A stretch of 64,000 nucleotides of DNA from Streptomyces canus (GTDB lineage: Bacteria > Actinomycetota > Actinomycetes > Streptomycetales > Streptomycetaceae): positions 10,330,169 through 10,394,168 of the forward strand of contig NZ_CP107989.1 of the NCBI RefSeq assembly GCF_041435015.1, read 5' to 3'. This document shows, piece after piece, positions 26,700 through 37,759 of the stretch. The notes under the pieces were generated by a model. The model was not told where the DNA came from, searched no databases, and was given only the letters and a program-made list of their open reading frames with translations. Position 1 is the first letter of the stretch; every line of letters starts with the position of its first letter. The position numbers and the translations under genes are program-made.

Positions 26700-27148
26700 C
26701 GAGGACAACCCCGACGGCAACGTCCTCTTCCGCGACCAGGAGGCCCGCGCCGACGCGGAGGAGGAGCTGCGCCCCCGCGCCGGGCCGCACACAGCCCGCA
26801 CCCGAACACCACCGGCCCCCACTCCAGCACCCCCGTACACCACCGCATCCACCCCCGCCCATCCCTATCCCTGTCGGCCAGGGCCTGCGGCCCGGCCGCC
26901 CACGCTGGCAGCGCCCGCGCCAGATGCTGCGCCGGCACACGGCACCACCGGGCCAACTGCTCCTGCGCCACCGCGTCGAGCAGCACTTCAGCGCTCGCAC
27001 GTCCCCGCTCTTCGCACCCCATCCGGTTCGCCGACCGCCACCCACCCGTCAGATCTTCGGCTCCCAGCCCGTATGCGGCCGCCACCCGATGCACAAACGA
27101 CCACGTCGTCTCACCCACCACGGGCACCACCCGCAGGACCGCCTCCAC
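26700..27148 (-). pseudogene. TniQ-like protein remnant
   Basis: From GTG 27148 on the minus strand the frame reads LRVVPVVGETTWSFVHRVAAAYGLG, VLLDAVAQEQLARWCRVPAQHL and ALADRDRDGRGWMRWCTGVLEWGP then VVFGCGLCAARRG, the N-terminal half of Streptomyces TniQ-family proteins, including one Cys pair of the zinc ribbon. After about residue 150 similarity stops and the frame runs into the 3' end of the ROK gene. No transposition partners are adjacent. The rest of 26608-27424 shows nothing supportable. Confidence 0.5.
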
Positions 27149-27424
27149 CCAACCGCCTCCCCCTCGCCACCCGACCGGACGGTGTCCCGCAGCACACGGG
27201 GCACCGGCCGCCCGATACCGGTGCACGGCGAACGAGCGTCGCGGGTGCCCGGTACCGGCCGCAGCGGTGGTGGAGCCGCCGGCCTTCTGGATGCCGGGCA
27301 TGAGGGCCGTCTGGCCTCCCAGACCTCTCACACCACGCCGCTTGCCCCGCCCAGTCCAGACACAGCCAGGGCAGGCCGCAACCGTGAACACTCCACCACC
27401 GTTTACGGCATCGGTACGCGCTTA

Positions 27425-28581
27425 CTGATCTTTTCGTAAGTTCGGTGGGTGTGGTGGCTGTGTGGGTGGGAGGCTGTGTGGGTGGCTTATCAACCTTCCC
27501 CTTCGGTTGCCGGCTCCTCCCTTCCTCCTTTGTCACGGCCTCAGTTGGCGGAGGCACGTCGTGTTCGGGCAGTCGAGTTGTTCGAGGACAGCGTTTCGAA
27601 TGCGGACATCGCGAGGGCGGTAGGGGTGTGTGCCGAGAGCGTGCGGCGTTGGCGGCGGGTGTGGGAGCAAGGCGGTGCTTCGGCCCTGCGGCGACGGGCG
27701 GCTACCGGACGCCCACCCAAGCTGGACGACGCCCAAGTCGAGATGGTCCGGGCCGCGTTGGAGCAAGGCGCCCAGGCTCATGGTTTCGAGGCCGACCTGT
27801 GGACCCTGGAACGAGTCGGCGCGGTCGTCACCCGGGCAACGGGGGTGGTGTTGTCGAGGGCATCGGTGTGGCGGCTGCTGACCGGCCGGCTCGGATGGAG
27901 CCTGCAACGGCCCGAGCGGAGGGCTGTCGAGCGGGACGATTCGGAGATCGCCCGCTGGATCGCGCACGAGTGGCCGCGCATCAAAAAGGGGCCGTGAACA
28001 CACGTGCCTGGATCGTCTTCCTCGACGAATCAGGCGTCTTCCTGCTCCCTCAGATCCGCCGCACCTACTCGCCCCGTGGGCGGACTCCGCTCCTGCGGCA
28101 CCGCCTGAACTGGAAGCGCGCGTCGATGGCGGGGGCCTTGGGCTACCACTCCACCGACCCCGATCGCGGGGCCGGCCTGTGCTTCCACCTCAAGCCCGGC
28201 AGCTACGACACCGCCGGACTCATCGAGGTCCTGGAGCAGATGAAGGTGTTCTACCGCGGCGAGCGAGTGGTCCTGGTCTGGGACGGCCTGTCCGCCCACT
28301 GGAGCCGGGCGATGCGGGCCTGGGTCGCCGAACAGGACTGGCTCACCCTGGAACGATTACCCGCCTACGCTCCCGAACTGAACCCGGTGGAACTCCTGTG
28401 GTCCTCGCTCAAGAAACGTGAACTCGCCAACCTCGCCGGCGACCACCTCGCCGATGTCGCCGACGCCACCGAGCAAGGCATCCACCGCATCAACGCCAAC
28501 CCCCGACTGCCATGGTCATTCCTCGCCCATACCGGCCTGACCATCCGCCCACCACACCCACCGAACTTACGAAAAGATCAG
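27425..28581 (+). mobile_element. IS630-family element, copy 1
   Basis: 1157 bp. Perfect inverted ends of about 33 bp beginning CTGATCTTTTCGTAAGTTCG, flanked by TA on both sides (27423-27424 and 28582-28583), the target of the IS630/Tc1 group. It appears identical base for base to copy 2 at 40129-41285 and has the same orientation, so movement was recent. Confidence 0.95.
27482..27997 (+). CDS. IS630 transposase OrfA (HTH part), copy 1
   Basis: GTG 27482 has GGGAGG 9 bases upstream; earlier GTG codons in frame are possible. Contains LSRPQLAEARRVRAVELFEDS, SNADIARAVGVCAESVRRWRRVWEQGG (HTH) and VSRATG-type second HTH region (VLSRASVWRLLTGRLGWSLQRPERR). Ends RIKKGP at TGA 27995-27997. The A5G4 run at about 27982-27990 is a plausible slippery site to fuse it with OrfB, as known for IS630 members. 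Confidence 0.85.
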   Translation: MAYQPSPSVAGSSLPPLSRPQLAEARRVRAVELFEDSVSNADIARAVGVCAESVRRWRRVWEQGGASALRRRAATGRPPKLDDAQVEMVRAALEQGAQAHGFEADLWTLERVGAVVTRATGVVLSRASVWRLLTGRLGWSLQRPERRAVERDDSEIARWIAHEWPRIKKGP

Positions 28582-28584
28582 TAG
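27994..28584 (+). CDS. IS630 transposase OrfB (DDE part), copy 1
   Basis: The DDE catalytic half: IVFLDESGVFLLPQIRRTYSPRG (first Asp), VLVWDGLSAHWSRAM (second Asp), and LPAYAPELNPVELLWSSLKKREL (Glu). GTG 27994 overlaps the OrfA stop by 4 bases, but a frameshift at the preceding A5G4 run is the likelier route of expression. The stop TAG 28582-28584 uses the duplicated target TA plus the next base, so the element itself carries no stop codon for this frame. Confidence 0.88.
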   Translation: MNTRAWIVFLDESGVFLLPQIRRTYSPRGRTPLLRHRLNWKRASMAGALGYHSTDPDRGAGLCFHLKPGSYDTAGLIEVLEQMKVFYRGERVVLVWDGLSAHWSRAMRAWVAEQDWLTLERLPAYAPELNPVELLWSSLKKRELANLAGDHLADVADATEQGIHRINANPRLPWSFLAHTGLTIRPPHPPNLRKDQ

Positions 28585-28633
28585 TACGCGAAGGGTGCGC
28601 TTCACGCTAGGGGTGGGGGGCAGGAGGTGTTCC

Positions 28634-29005
28634 ATGTCCGAGTTGTTCGATCGGATCGATGCGCTGGTCGCGTCCCGATCTGTGCTGCCGCCGCCGGCGG
28701 AACGCCGGCGGCGGCGTCAGGCGCACGGTCTGACGCTGGACGAAGTGGCTTCAGCTCTGGAGGTTCGGCGGGCAACTGTGAGCGGCTGGGAGGCCGGTAA
28801 GACCGAGCCCCGCCCGCCGGAGCGCGACGCCTACGCCCGGCTGCTGGACCAGCTCGGGGAGCTCTACCCGGCGCCCTCAGCGGCGGAGGAGACGGACGAC
28901 CCGGCGGTGCCTGAGACGTTCACCAGCGAGCCCGCCCCCGCTCGGGGAGTGCGGACCGTCGCAGCGCCGGTCTCCGAGGCTTCGGCCATGACTGCCACTG
29001 AGTAG
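28634..29005 (+). CDS. HTH protein resembling the N-terminus of telomere-associated Tap proteins
   Basis: 123 residues, ATG 28634 with GGAGG 6 bases upstream. Product begins SELFDRIDALVASRSVLPPP, followed by an XRE-type HTH: RRRRQAHGLTLDEVASALEVRRATVSGWEAGKTEPRPPERDAYARLLDQLGELYP. The same opening and HTH occur in large proteins of linear Streptomyces replicons (Tap-like). Here the reading frame ends after a Pro/Glu-rich tail, so it is either a short stand-alone regulator or a truncated copy. It starts 52 bp after IS630 copy 1. Confidence 0.6.
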   Translation: MSELFDRIDALVASRSVLPPPAERRRRRQAHGLTLDEVASALEVRRATVSGWEAGKTEPRPPERDAYARLLDQLGELYPAPSAAEETDDPAVPETFTSEPAPARGVRTVAAPVSEASAMTATE

Positions 29006-29013
29006 TGTGCATC

Positions 29014-29082
29014 ATGAAGCCGCAGGTCACGGAGCTGGTGTGCGTGGGGCTCGGGATGCTCGTGCTGGTCGCGGGCGGGTGA
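29014..29082 (+). CDS. Possible small membrane peptide
   Basis: ATG 29014, 22 residues, eight bases after the HTH gene stop. The sequence ends ELVCVGLGMLVLVAGG, a short hydrophobic helix. Could be a genuine small peptide co-translated with the HTH gene or the start of a gene truncated at 29082. No known family recognised. The following stretch 29083-29308 shows no gene. Confidence 0.3.
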   Translation: MKPQVTELVCVGLGMLVLVAGG

Positions 29083-29308
29083 CTTCAGTGAAGATCATCG
29101 GTCACCGGGAGATTTCTCGGTATGTCAGGACCAGCAGGGCCCTCACCAGGCAATCGCCTACTTCGGGTCGGTGCGGACCTTGCCGAGAACGCGTGTGTGC
29201 GCTGATGTTGAACCGGGTTCGTTGGATCTTCACGAACCAGTGACCTGCGGCGGCGGAGCTGGGCGCTCAAGTTCCAGGAAATGTCCCAGAGTTGACGGTG
29301 GTACGTTC

Positions 29309-30493
29309 ATGGACATGCCGATGGGATACGTGGCGACGACCGCGCTCTTCGCCTGGTGCACTTTCTTCGCCGTTGTCGCGCCACGCCGGCCCCGGCCACT
29401 GGCGACCCTGAGTTTCTGGTTCGGCCTGGGCCTCAACGAGGTGCCGTTCGTGGGCATCTACGTCCTGGTGGTCTCCACAACACTGGCCGCCGCAGAGGGT
29501 GATCTGGATTCGGCGGGAGCCAAAGTGACGGTCGCGGTGGCCGCCGTCGCCACCGTCGGCCTTGCTGTCTCCGCCTGGCGGGGCCTGCGCACAGATCAGG
29601 TGGTCGGGCGGGCTCTTGAGCAGGGCCTCGGGACCGGCTGGCGGGATCGTGTGCACGTACCGCTGCGCCGCCACCGGCCCTGGACCCGCATCCTGCTGCT
29701 GCCGGCCCTGATGCGGCGGCGTGACGTGCAGCGGATCCCCAACATCCGCTACGGGGACGCCGGGCGCCGGAACCTCCTCGACATCTACCGCAGCCGCGAC
29801 GCGCCGCAGAACGCGCCGGTCCTCATCTACTTCCACGGTGGCGGCTACACCAGCGGAGCGAAGAACCGTGAGGCGCGGCCCCTGCTGTACCGGCTCGCCA
29901 GCCAGGGGTGGGTATGCATCAGCGCCAACTACCGGCTGCGGCCCCAGACCACTTTCCCCGGCCATCAGATCGACGCCAAGAAGGTCATCGCCTGGGTCCG
30001 CGAGCACGCCCCCGAGTACGGCGCCGCTCCGTCGGGGCTGTTCGTGGCGGGTAGCTCCGCCGGCTCCAACCTGGCGGCCCTGTGCGCGCTCACGCCGAAC
30101 GACCCGGTGTTCCAGCCCGGATTCGAGTCGGCCGACACCTCGGTCACCGCGGCGATCTGCCTCTACGGCTACTACGGCCACTACTTCGGCGATCCGCCGG
30201 ACGAGCCGCCGCCCCCGCTCCAGCCACAGGGATACATCCACCCCGGTGCGCCGCCGTTCCTCATCGCCCACGGCACCAAGGACGCGCTGGCGACCGTCGA
30301 GGGCGCCCGGAACTTCGTCGACCAGCTGCGCCGCACCTCTGACAGCACCGTCGTCTACGCCGAACTGCCCGGCGGGCAGCACGCGTTCGACGTTTTCCAC
30401 TCCCCGCGCTTCGAGGCAGTCGTGGACGGCGTCGAAGCCTTCACCGCCTGGGTCCTGGCCGCTCCGCAGCGCACTCCCGACCCAACCCCCTAG
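29309..30493 (+). CDS. Membrane-anchored alpha/beta hydrolase (esterase)
   Basis: 394 residues, ATG 29309. Two or three N-terminal hydrophobic segments (VATTALFAWCTFFAVVAP; LSFWFGLGLNEVPFVGIYVLVVSTTLAAA; VAVAAVATVGLAVSA) are followed by a lipase-type esterase domain from about residue 130: NLLDIYRSRDAPQNAPVLIYFHGGGYTSG (oxyanion hole), AGSSAGSNLAAL (nucleophile Ser), GTKDALATVEGARNF (Asp) and GGQHAFDVFHS (His). All three catalytic residues are present. Such membrane-linked esterases are common in actinobacteria; substrate unknown. Confidence 0.85.
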   Translation: MDMPMGYVATTALFAWCTFFAVVAPRRPRPLATLSFWFGLGLNEVPFVGIYVLVVSTTLAAAEGDLDSAGAKVTVAVAAVATVGLAVSAWRGLRTDQVVGRALEQGLGTGWRDRVHVPLRRHRPWTRILLLPALMRRRDVQRIPNIRYGDAGRRNLLDIYRSRDAPQNAPVLIYFHGGGYTSGAKNREARPLLYRLASQGWVCISANYRLRPQTTFPGHQIDAKKVIAWVREHAPEYGAAPSGLFVAGSSAGSNLAALCALTPNDPVFQPGFESADTSVTAAICLYGYYGHYFGDPPDEPPPPLQPQGYIHPGAPPFLIAHGTKDALATVEGARNFVDQLRRTSDSTVVYAELPGGQHAFDVFHSPRFEAVVDGVEAFTAWVLAAPQRTPDPTP

Positions 30494-30597
30494 ATCGTCT
30501 GACATGTCAGGCCGGGGTCGTTGTCGGGTTCGGCTGCGGTGACCGTGCTGACGCTACGATCCGTCACCAGACTGGTACGTCGGGAGACCGTAGGGGC

Positions 30598-31059
30598 GTG
30601 GGGATGCGGGAGCTGGAGCGGATAACGGCTCGCCGAGGTGAACTGGACACACTCGCCGGGGAGTTGGCCAAGCAGCTGCAGGAGGTCCAGGCCGAACGGA
30701 AGGCATTGATCGTCGCCGAGCGGGTTTTGAACCGGCTGGCCGAGCAGGACCGGGCCGCGGAACAGGACGCCGCTGCCGTCGCCCCGACTCCAGCCCGGGT
30801 GGCTGGCCGGGCAGTCCTGTTGATTCCGTACCGCAGTGAGGATGGGGGCGAGACCGCGCTGCCCGACGACGACCGCACGATCCTGGCGATCGTGCGGGAC
30901 GCAGACGGCCCGGTGCAGGTCAGGGTGGTCGGTGAGCGGCTGGGCCTGGACACCTTGGCGCGCGGCAAGCCGGAGCCGCTGCGAGCGAAGATGACCAGGC
31001 TCGCCGACCGGGGCTGGCTGCACAAACGGGGCGACGGGCGATTCACCGCACGGTTGTGA
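30598..31059 (+). CDS. Coiled-coil / winged-helix hypothetical protein
   Basis: 153 residues, GTG 30598 (ATG 30604 also possible). Residues about 4-60 form a charged coiled coil (ELERITARRGELDTLAGELAKQLQ...ALIVAERVLNRL). Residues about 95-150 look like a winged helix: DRTILAIVRDADGPVQVRVVGERLGLD, then REPLRAKMTRLADRGWLHKRGDGRFTARL (with P-E-P-L). The family is frequent and uncharacterised in Streptomyces, often near transposons. DNA binding is inferred. Confidence 0.6.
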   Translation: MGMRELERITARRGELDTLAGELAKQLQEVQAERKALIVAERVLNRLAEQDRAAEQDAAAVAPTPARVAGRAVLLIPYRSEDGGETALPDDDRTILAIVRDADGPVQVRVVGERLGLDTLARGKPEPLRAKMTRLADRGWLHKRGDGRFTARL

Positions 31060-31111
31060 TCGCACGGGGCTGGGCGTAACTGACGAGTCCCCGGCGGCAG
31101 TTGAGTTTGGT

Positions 31112-31735
31112 GTGAAGAAAGCCAACAGCACCGTCGAAGGCCCTGACGGACTTGTCTACACCGCCCGCCTGCCGCCGTCGAGCGCCACCCTGAATTGGCT
31201 CGCCGACCTGATCCGTGGCCATCTGAAGAAGATCGGCTCCAGGTGGCGGGCCCTGCCCGCGGGGAAGATCGCGGGCATCGTGCTGGCGGTACTGCGCTGT
31301 GACCAGCGGCCGGGCGACCTGGCCGGCGGCAACGGGATACACCGCACCACTGTCGCCCGGTGGGTGTGGGAAGTCGTCGGCCTGCTGGCCGCCCGCGCTC
31401 CACGCCTGGAGAGGGCCCTGAAGAAGATCGCCCGAACGGGCGGTGGGGTGGTCCTGCTGGACGGCACGCTGATCCGCACCCGACGCCGCACCGGGACACA
31501 GAACCGGAAGAACTACTCCGGCAAGAGCAAATGCCATGCCCTGCTCGTGATCGCACTCACCGACGACAGAGGCCGACTGCTCTGGGCCTCCGCGGCCCGG
31601 CCCGGGCGGACCTCGGAGATCACCGCTTGCCGACACGACCAGCTCACCGCCAAGCTGCGGGCAGCCGGCCTCGGCGCCATCGCCGACCTGGGATTCATCG
31701 GACCCGACGACAGCGATCCCGACGCCGACACCTGT
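31112..31735 (+). pseudogene. IS5-type (DDE_4) transposase, C-terminally truncated
   Basis: The product has an HTH region (LPAGKIAGIVLAVLRCDQRPGDLAGGNGIHRTTVARW), the first catalytic Asp in VVLLDGTLIRTRRRTG, and NYSGKSKCHALLVIALTD, then GAIADLGFIGPDD, the second Asp. The C-terminal Glu block (RxxxExxxxxLK) is missing: similarity ends near 31735 and the frame closes at 31795. From 31740 to 32109 (370 bp) no gene is recognised. Confidence 0.75.
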
Positions 31736-32109
31736 CGTGGTGTCGTCCGCGTGGGGTACGCCTCGCGGCCGGCGGTCCTGCTGCTCTCTGCCTGAGAGCG
31801 TCCCTGGGGAGCCTTGGCTCTGGCCCAGGGTGGCGGGTTCAGGGTAGCGGTGTTCGGCGCGTCGGTTGCCCTGGCTGTCTGGCGGATTGTCATCAAGTAC
31901 TACCTCCTGGGCGCCTATTCGAGCCCAGGTCCAGCTGTTCTTGTGCACAGCGCGAAGAGAGGCACACAGCGCTGCACGGGTGCGCATCTGCATCGTTCTC
32001 CAGCTGCTTTCAGCAGAGTTCAGTATTTTCCGGTGATCTGCAGAAGCTGCTCTCTAACCTGGGTGGACGGTCGGAAGAGCTGCCGCCGGATGCGAACACT
32101 GGGGGAGAT

Positions 32110-33440
32110 GTGCGCTCAGCCGAGGGCGACTTTGGACGGGAACTGAAGCGCGCTGCTGCAGAACTGCGCACGCTCAGGGCACAGCACGGTGATCCGACGC
32201 TCGCACAGATCGCCGCTCGGGCCCGGGGCGGCCGGCGCCTGTCCGAGTCCGGGATCAGCGCGGCGCTACGAGGCCAAAGTCTGCCCATGCGCGACTATTA
32301 CCTCGCCCTGGTCCGCGTCCTGCTGGCCTACGACACCAACAAGGTGGCGTCCCTTCAGCATCCGGAATTATTCGTGTGGCGGGACCGCTGGCAGAGGCTG
32401 TCTCTGCTGCGCCACGCCCAGAAAAGCAATGCCCCGGCCCTCCTGCCGATCGAGCATCATGCCGCTCTGTCTGAGCAGGTCGTCCTGGCCGTCTACGACG
32501 GGGCCAGCACGTACAGCTGCCGCCGACTGCCGTCGGCCTGGGCAACGGCGTTCTCCCCGGACGGCCGTCTCCTGGCCACCGGACACGGGGCCAAGACCGT
32601 GCAGCTATGGGACACCGTCGAACAGTGCAGGGCAGGACCAGCCCTGTTCGGACACACTGACCAGGTGATGAGCGTGGCCTTCTCTCCCGACGGCCGACTC
32701 TTGGCAACGGGCAGCCGGGACGGAACCGCCCGGCTGTGGGACGTGGATAGCCGGACCCTCATCACGGAACCCCTCGATAGCGCCGGCTTCGTCGAGCACC
32801 TTCTCTTCGCCCCTGATGGCCAGTCCCTCTACATCCAGGGGCGCACGATTCGGCGGTGGGACATCATCGACCCCCGCCAACCACAAAAGGGGCAGAGGCA
32901 CTTCGCCAACAACCTCACCAGTGCACCAGTCCTTTCCACCGACGGCCTGCTGATCACCGGCCACGCTAGAGGCGTTGCCCAGCTCTGGGAGGCACAAGAG
33001 CAGACAAGGATCGACGCACCCCTGCGTGGACACGAATCGGACGTCACCGCCCTGGCTCTCGCACCGAGCGGCGACGTGCTCGCCACCGGCAGCGACGACG
33101 TCCAGCTCTGGGACGTCCGGACACGCCAGATGATCCACGAGCCTCTCAAAAGCTCAGGGGACATGGTCACGGAGATGGCGTTCTCCCCGGACGGACGCAT
33201 CTCGTAGCCGTCAGCGGTGACCGGGTCTCCAGCGAACCGGAAGAACCGGACTTCAGCTTCAACATCTGGGAAACGACCAGCTGGACTGAGCTGCCCAGTC
33301 CGCACATCGGCCACACCGGCCACGTCACGGCATCCGCGTTCTCACCGGACAGCAGACTCTTCGCCACGGGCGGCCTTGACGGCCATCTGCGTCTCCGCAC
33401 CCTGCCTACAGCAATGCCGGGTCAGCGGCGGGTGACCTGA
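32110..33440 (+). pseudogene. HTH plus WD40-repeat protein, frameshifted
   Basis: From about GTG 32110 (RBS spacing poor, true start uncertain) the product begins FGRELKRAAAELRTLRAQHG, LAQIAARARGGRRLSESGISAALRGQSLPM, an HTH module found in front of actinobacterial STAND/WD40 signalling proteins. WD40 repeats follow: VAFSPDGRLLATGSRDGTARLWDV, LALAPSGDVLATGSDDVQLWDV. At about 33197 one base is missing (GRIS-stop against expected GRHLVAVSGD), and the last repeat (SAFSPDSRLFATGGLDGHLRLRTL) continues in the next frame to TGA 33438-33440. Few repeats for a full propeller, so the gene is broken and shortened. Confidence 0.65.
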
Positions 33441-33715
33441 TACTCGCCGGTGCGTTCTAGATCGTCCAGATGATCCAGCATATGCAACACGGCCCCTACG
33501 CCGTTGATCACCGCTGAGTCCCCACGGGAGAGCAGGCAGGACTTCAGGCCGTGTGATGCAGCCAGCGCTGCAGGGTGGTGTTGATGCTGGCGGGCAGTGC
33601 GCTGAGCTGGTCGATGGCGTCGCGGTCCTCGGGCCAGGGCGGGATGCCGGCGACGGTCAGTGCGGCGTGCAGGGCTAGTGCCGTGACCGCGTAGGTTCGC
33701 CGGGGTGGGTGACAA
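33422..33715 (-). other. Minus-strand C-terminal remnants of unidentified proteins
   Basis: Two short minus-strand pieces with coding character but no start: TYAVTALALHAALTVAGIPP, WPEDRDAIDQLSALPASINTTLQRWLHHTA before a stop at about 33548; and SAVINGVGAVLHMLDHLDDLERTGEY before a stop at 33422. No family recognised. 33716-33920 shows nothing further. Confidence 0.3.
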
Positions 33716-33920
33716 CGACCAGTGCAAATTCCCCACGGCCAGTTGTGGTTTCACGGACGGGTGGTGGAACGCAGATTGTGCTCCAGAGGTAGGCGACAAC
33801 CGCGCGCCCGTGCCGAGCGGTACGTACTGCGCAATGCGGAGGCGTCAGTCTTGCGATCTCAGGGGGTGTTGTCGGAACATCGCCAGCCCCTTCGCCTGCG
33901 GTCGCCTAGGGTCGGCGGGC

Positions 33921-34346
33921 ATGTCACAGCAGAGCCGCAGCATCGTCCAGAACGCTTGGAAGGCGTTCGCCAGCCACGACGCTGACCGCATCTCCGCGGT
34001 CTTCACCGAGGACGCCGAGTGGCTCGCGCCGCCAGGCAACGCTACTGCCATGTGGCTGGATGCCCCCAGCCACATGGTCGGCAGGAAGGCGATCGTGCGC
34101 TTCCTCGCTGAGGATTTCCCCCGCTTGTTCGTGCGCGACGTCACAGTCACCTTCCACGAGTTCCACGCCGACGGCGAGCGGGTGGTCGTGGAGGAGACCA
34201 TGACGGCGACTCTGGCCAACGGCAACCACTACGCCAACGACTACTGCTTCGTTTTCGAGCTCCGGGACGAGCTGATCCACCGGGTGCGCGAATACATGGA
34301 CACAGCCCGCGGGCACCGTAGGGTCTTCGGAGAGGTTCCGTCGTAG
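33921..34346 (+). CDS. SnoaL-like (NTF2-fold) protein
   Basis: 141 residues from ATG 33921. Typical SnoaL/ketosteroid-isomerase-like layout: VQNAWKAFASHDADRISAVFTEDAEW at the start, HMVGRKAIVRFLAED in the middle, and YANDYCFVFELRDELIHRVREYMDT at the end. Members are cone-shaped dimers that act as isomerases, cyclases or ligand carriers; no specific function can be given. It stands alone; 34347-34601 contains no gene. Confidence 0.8.
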   Translation: MSQQSRSIVQNAWKAFASHDADRISAVFTEDAEWLAPPGNATAMWLDAPSHMVGRKAIVRFLAEDFPRLFVRDVTVTFHEFHADGERVVVEETMTATLANGNHYANDYCFVFELRDELIHRVREYMDTARGHRRVFGEVPS

Positions 34347-34601
34347 TCATCCTCTGCCTGGTCGCGGTGCGGTCAGGCCCAGCCGAACAGCAGATCCAAA
34401 TCGGTGACCTTTTCCGGACTAAGGAGTGGGTCGCGGACTGACCTGATTGCCGCCATTCGACGTCTGCGGTGGCCGTGGCTTGCCCTGGATGGATGGGGCC
34501 TCGGGCAGTCAGAGGGGCTATTCGATTGCGGACCGAGCCGATGGCTTGGCACGGTTCAGGGCATCATGCGCGTCTGAATCTTGATCTGAGGAGGCACCCT
34601 C

Positions 34602-35342
34602 GTGTCTGTCGTTCCGGAACGTCGTTTGGCTCTCCTTGGAGGCGGCTTCTCCACCGACGACGATGGGCTGCTGGATGACTGGGTGCTCGATCAGGTGCCC
34701 GTTCCTCGCCCCAGGGTGTGCTTCATTCCGACAGCCAGTGGCGACGCCCCCGCCTACATCGAGCAGTTCTTCGGGGCGTACCAGTCACGTTCCTGCGAGC
34801 CCAGCGTCTTGCATCTCTTTCGGCGGGAGTTCGATGACGACGCCCTGCGCACGTTCCTGCTCTCTCAAGACGTCGTGTATGTAGGTGGGGGTAACACCGC
34901 GAACATGCTGGCGGTCTGGCGCGCGCACGGCGTGGACCGGCTACTTCGCGAGGCCTTCGACCGGGGGACCTTGCTGTGCGGCATCAGCGCTGGTGCCAAC
35001 TGCTGGGCCGAGGGCTCGCACACCGACTCTTTCGGGCCGCTGACTCACCTCTCGGACGGGCTGGGCCTGTTGTCCGGCTCGGTCTGCCCGCACTACGACA
35101 GTGAGCCCGGCCGGCGATTGTCCTATCAGGCAGCCGTGGCAGACCGCGCGCTTCCGGCCGGCTGGGCAGTCGAGGACGGTGTCGGCGCCCTCTTCACGGG
35201 CGGTCTGCTGACGGACTCCGTGACGCGTACGCCTCAGGCCTGTTTGTATCGGGTAGAGCCCGGCAAGGATGGCGGAGTCGACGAGCAGGCCATGCAGTGT
35301 CGCCTGCTCGTCGCAGCACAACAGCCCACTTCAACCGCGTGA
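34602..35342 (+). CDS. Peptidase E-like serine peptidase (S51 family)
   Basis: 246 residues, GTG 34602 with GAGGAGG 8 bases upstream. Motifs: LALLGGGF, CFIPTASGDAPAYIEQFF, VVYVGGGNTANMLAVWR, and the nucleophile elbow CGISAGANCW with Ser; DSFGPLTHLSDGLGLL and CPHYDSEP hold the likely His. Cytoplasmic family S51 enzymes cleave Asp-X dipeptides or process cyanophycin products. Followed by a strong hairpin at 35356. Confidence 0.88.
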   Translation: MSVVPERRLALLGGGFSTDDDGLLDDWVLDQVPVPRPRVCFIPTASGDAPAYIEQFFGAYQSRSCEPSVLHLFRREFDDDALRTFLLSQDVVYVGGGNTANMLAVWRAHGVDRLLREAFDRGTLLCGISAGANCWAEGSHTDSFGPLTHLSDGLGLLSGSVCPHYDSEPGRRLSYQAAVADRALPAGWAVEDGVGALFTGGLLTDSVTRTPQACLYRVEPGKDGGVDEQAMQCRLLVAAQQPTSTA

Positions 35343-35355
35343 AGTGGTGAGAGAG

Positions 35356-35378
35356 CGGCCCCGCCTGGTGCGGGGCCG
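35356..35378. terminator. Hairpin after pepE-like gene
   Basis: Perfect 9 bp stem CGGCCCCGC / GCGGGGCCG with a 5-base loop, between the converging pepE-like gene and the integrase fragment. It could end transcription in either direction; no U-tract, as usual in Streptomyces. Confidence 0.7.
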
Positions 35379-35402
35379 ACGGCCGCGTGGGTGCGGAAGC
35401 AA

Positions 35403-35924
35403 TCAGCCTTGAGGCTCGTGTTCTGGTAGTCCCGGCGCAGGTGACGGTGCGTGGTCGGTGAGGACGGGCATGCCGAGGTCGACCAGCTGTGGCCGACCGT
35501 CGGCCCGAGTCCGGCTGAGGCTGTTGAGGTTGGCGGTAGCGGCGTCGAGGCTGACCTGGAGTCCTTCGACTTCTCCGAGCCAGCCGTTGCCGCGGGCTTC
35601 GCGGATGCGGTCGCGGAGGTTCTGGATGATCTCGATGATGCGGCCACGCTGGCGGGGGTCGATCTGGAGGACCGGGCAGCGGATGCAGGCGTGTTCGTGC
35701 TTGCAGGGGGTTCCGTAGGGCCGTCCGCAGGTGCCGAGGGACACCTTGCGGAGCTCGAAGTGCTGTTGGAAGTCCTGCCACTCCGCCGCAGTCGGCTCGC
35801 GGTATTCCTCCTGGGGACGTTCGGCCCGGCGCCGGTCGAGGAAGCCCCGGTAGGTGCGCACCAGGTCGTCCTGGAAGACGGCAAGGTATGCCTGGGTGGC
35901 GGTCAGTGTTTTGTGACCAAGGAT
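35403..35924 (-). pseudogene. Tyrosine recombinase/integrase, 3' part
   Basis: The minus strand begins inside the catalytic region: VILGHKTLTATQAYLAVF, with the LGH motif and the nucleophile Tyr, continuing DDLVRTYRGFLDRRRAE and a Cys-rich tail (GTCGRPYGTPCKHEHACIRCP) found in a class of actinobacterial site-specific recombinases, then a coiled C-terminus. Homology begins exactly at the IS1182 end (35925), so the insertion removed the N-terminal two thirds, which are not found on the other side of the IS. Confidence 0.8.
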
Positions 35925-37759
<1,835 letters not shown>

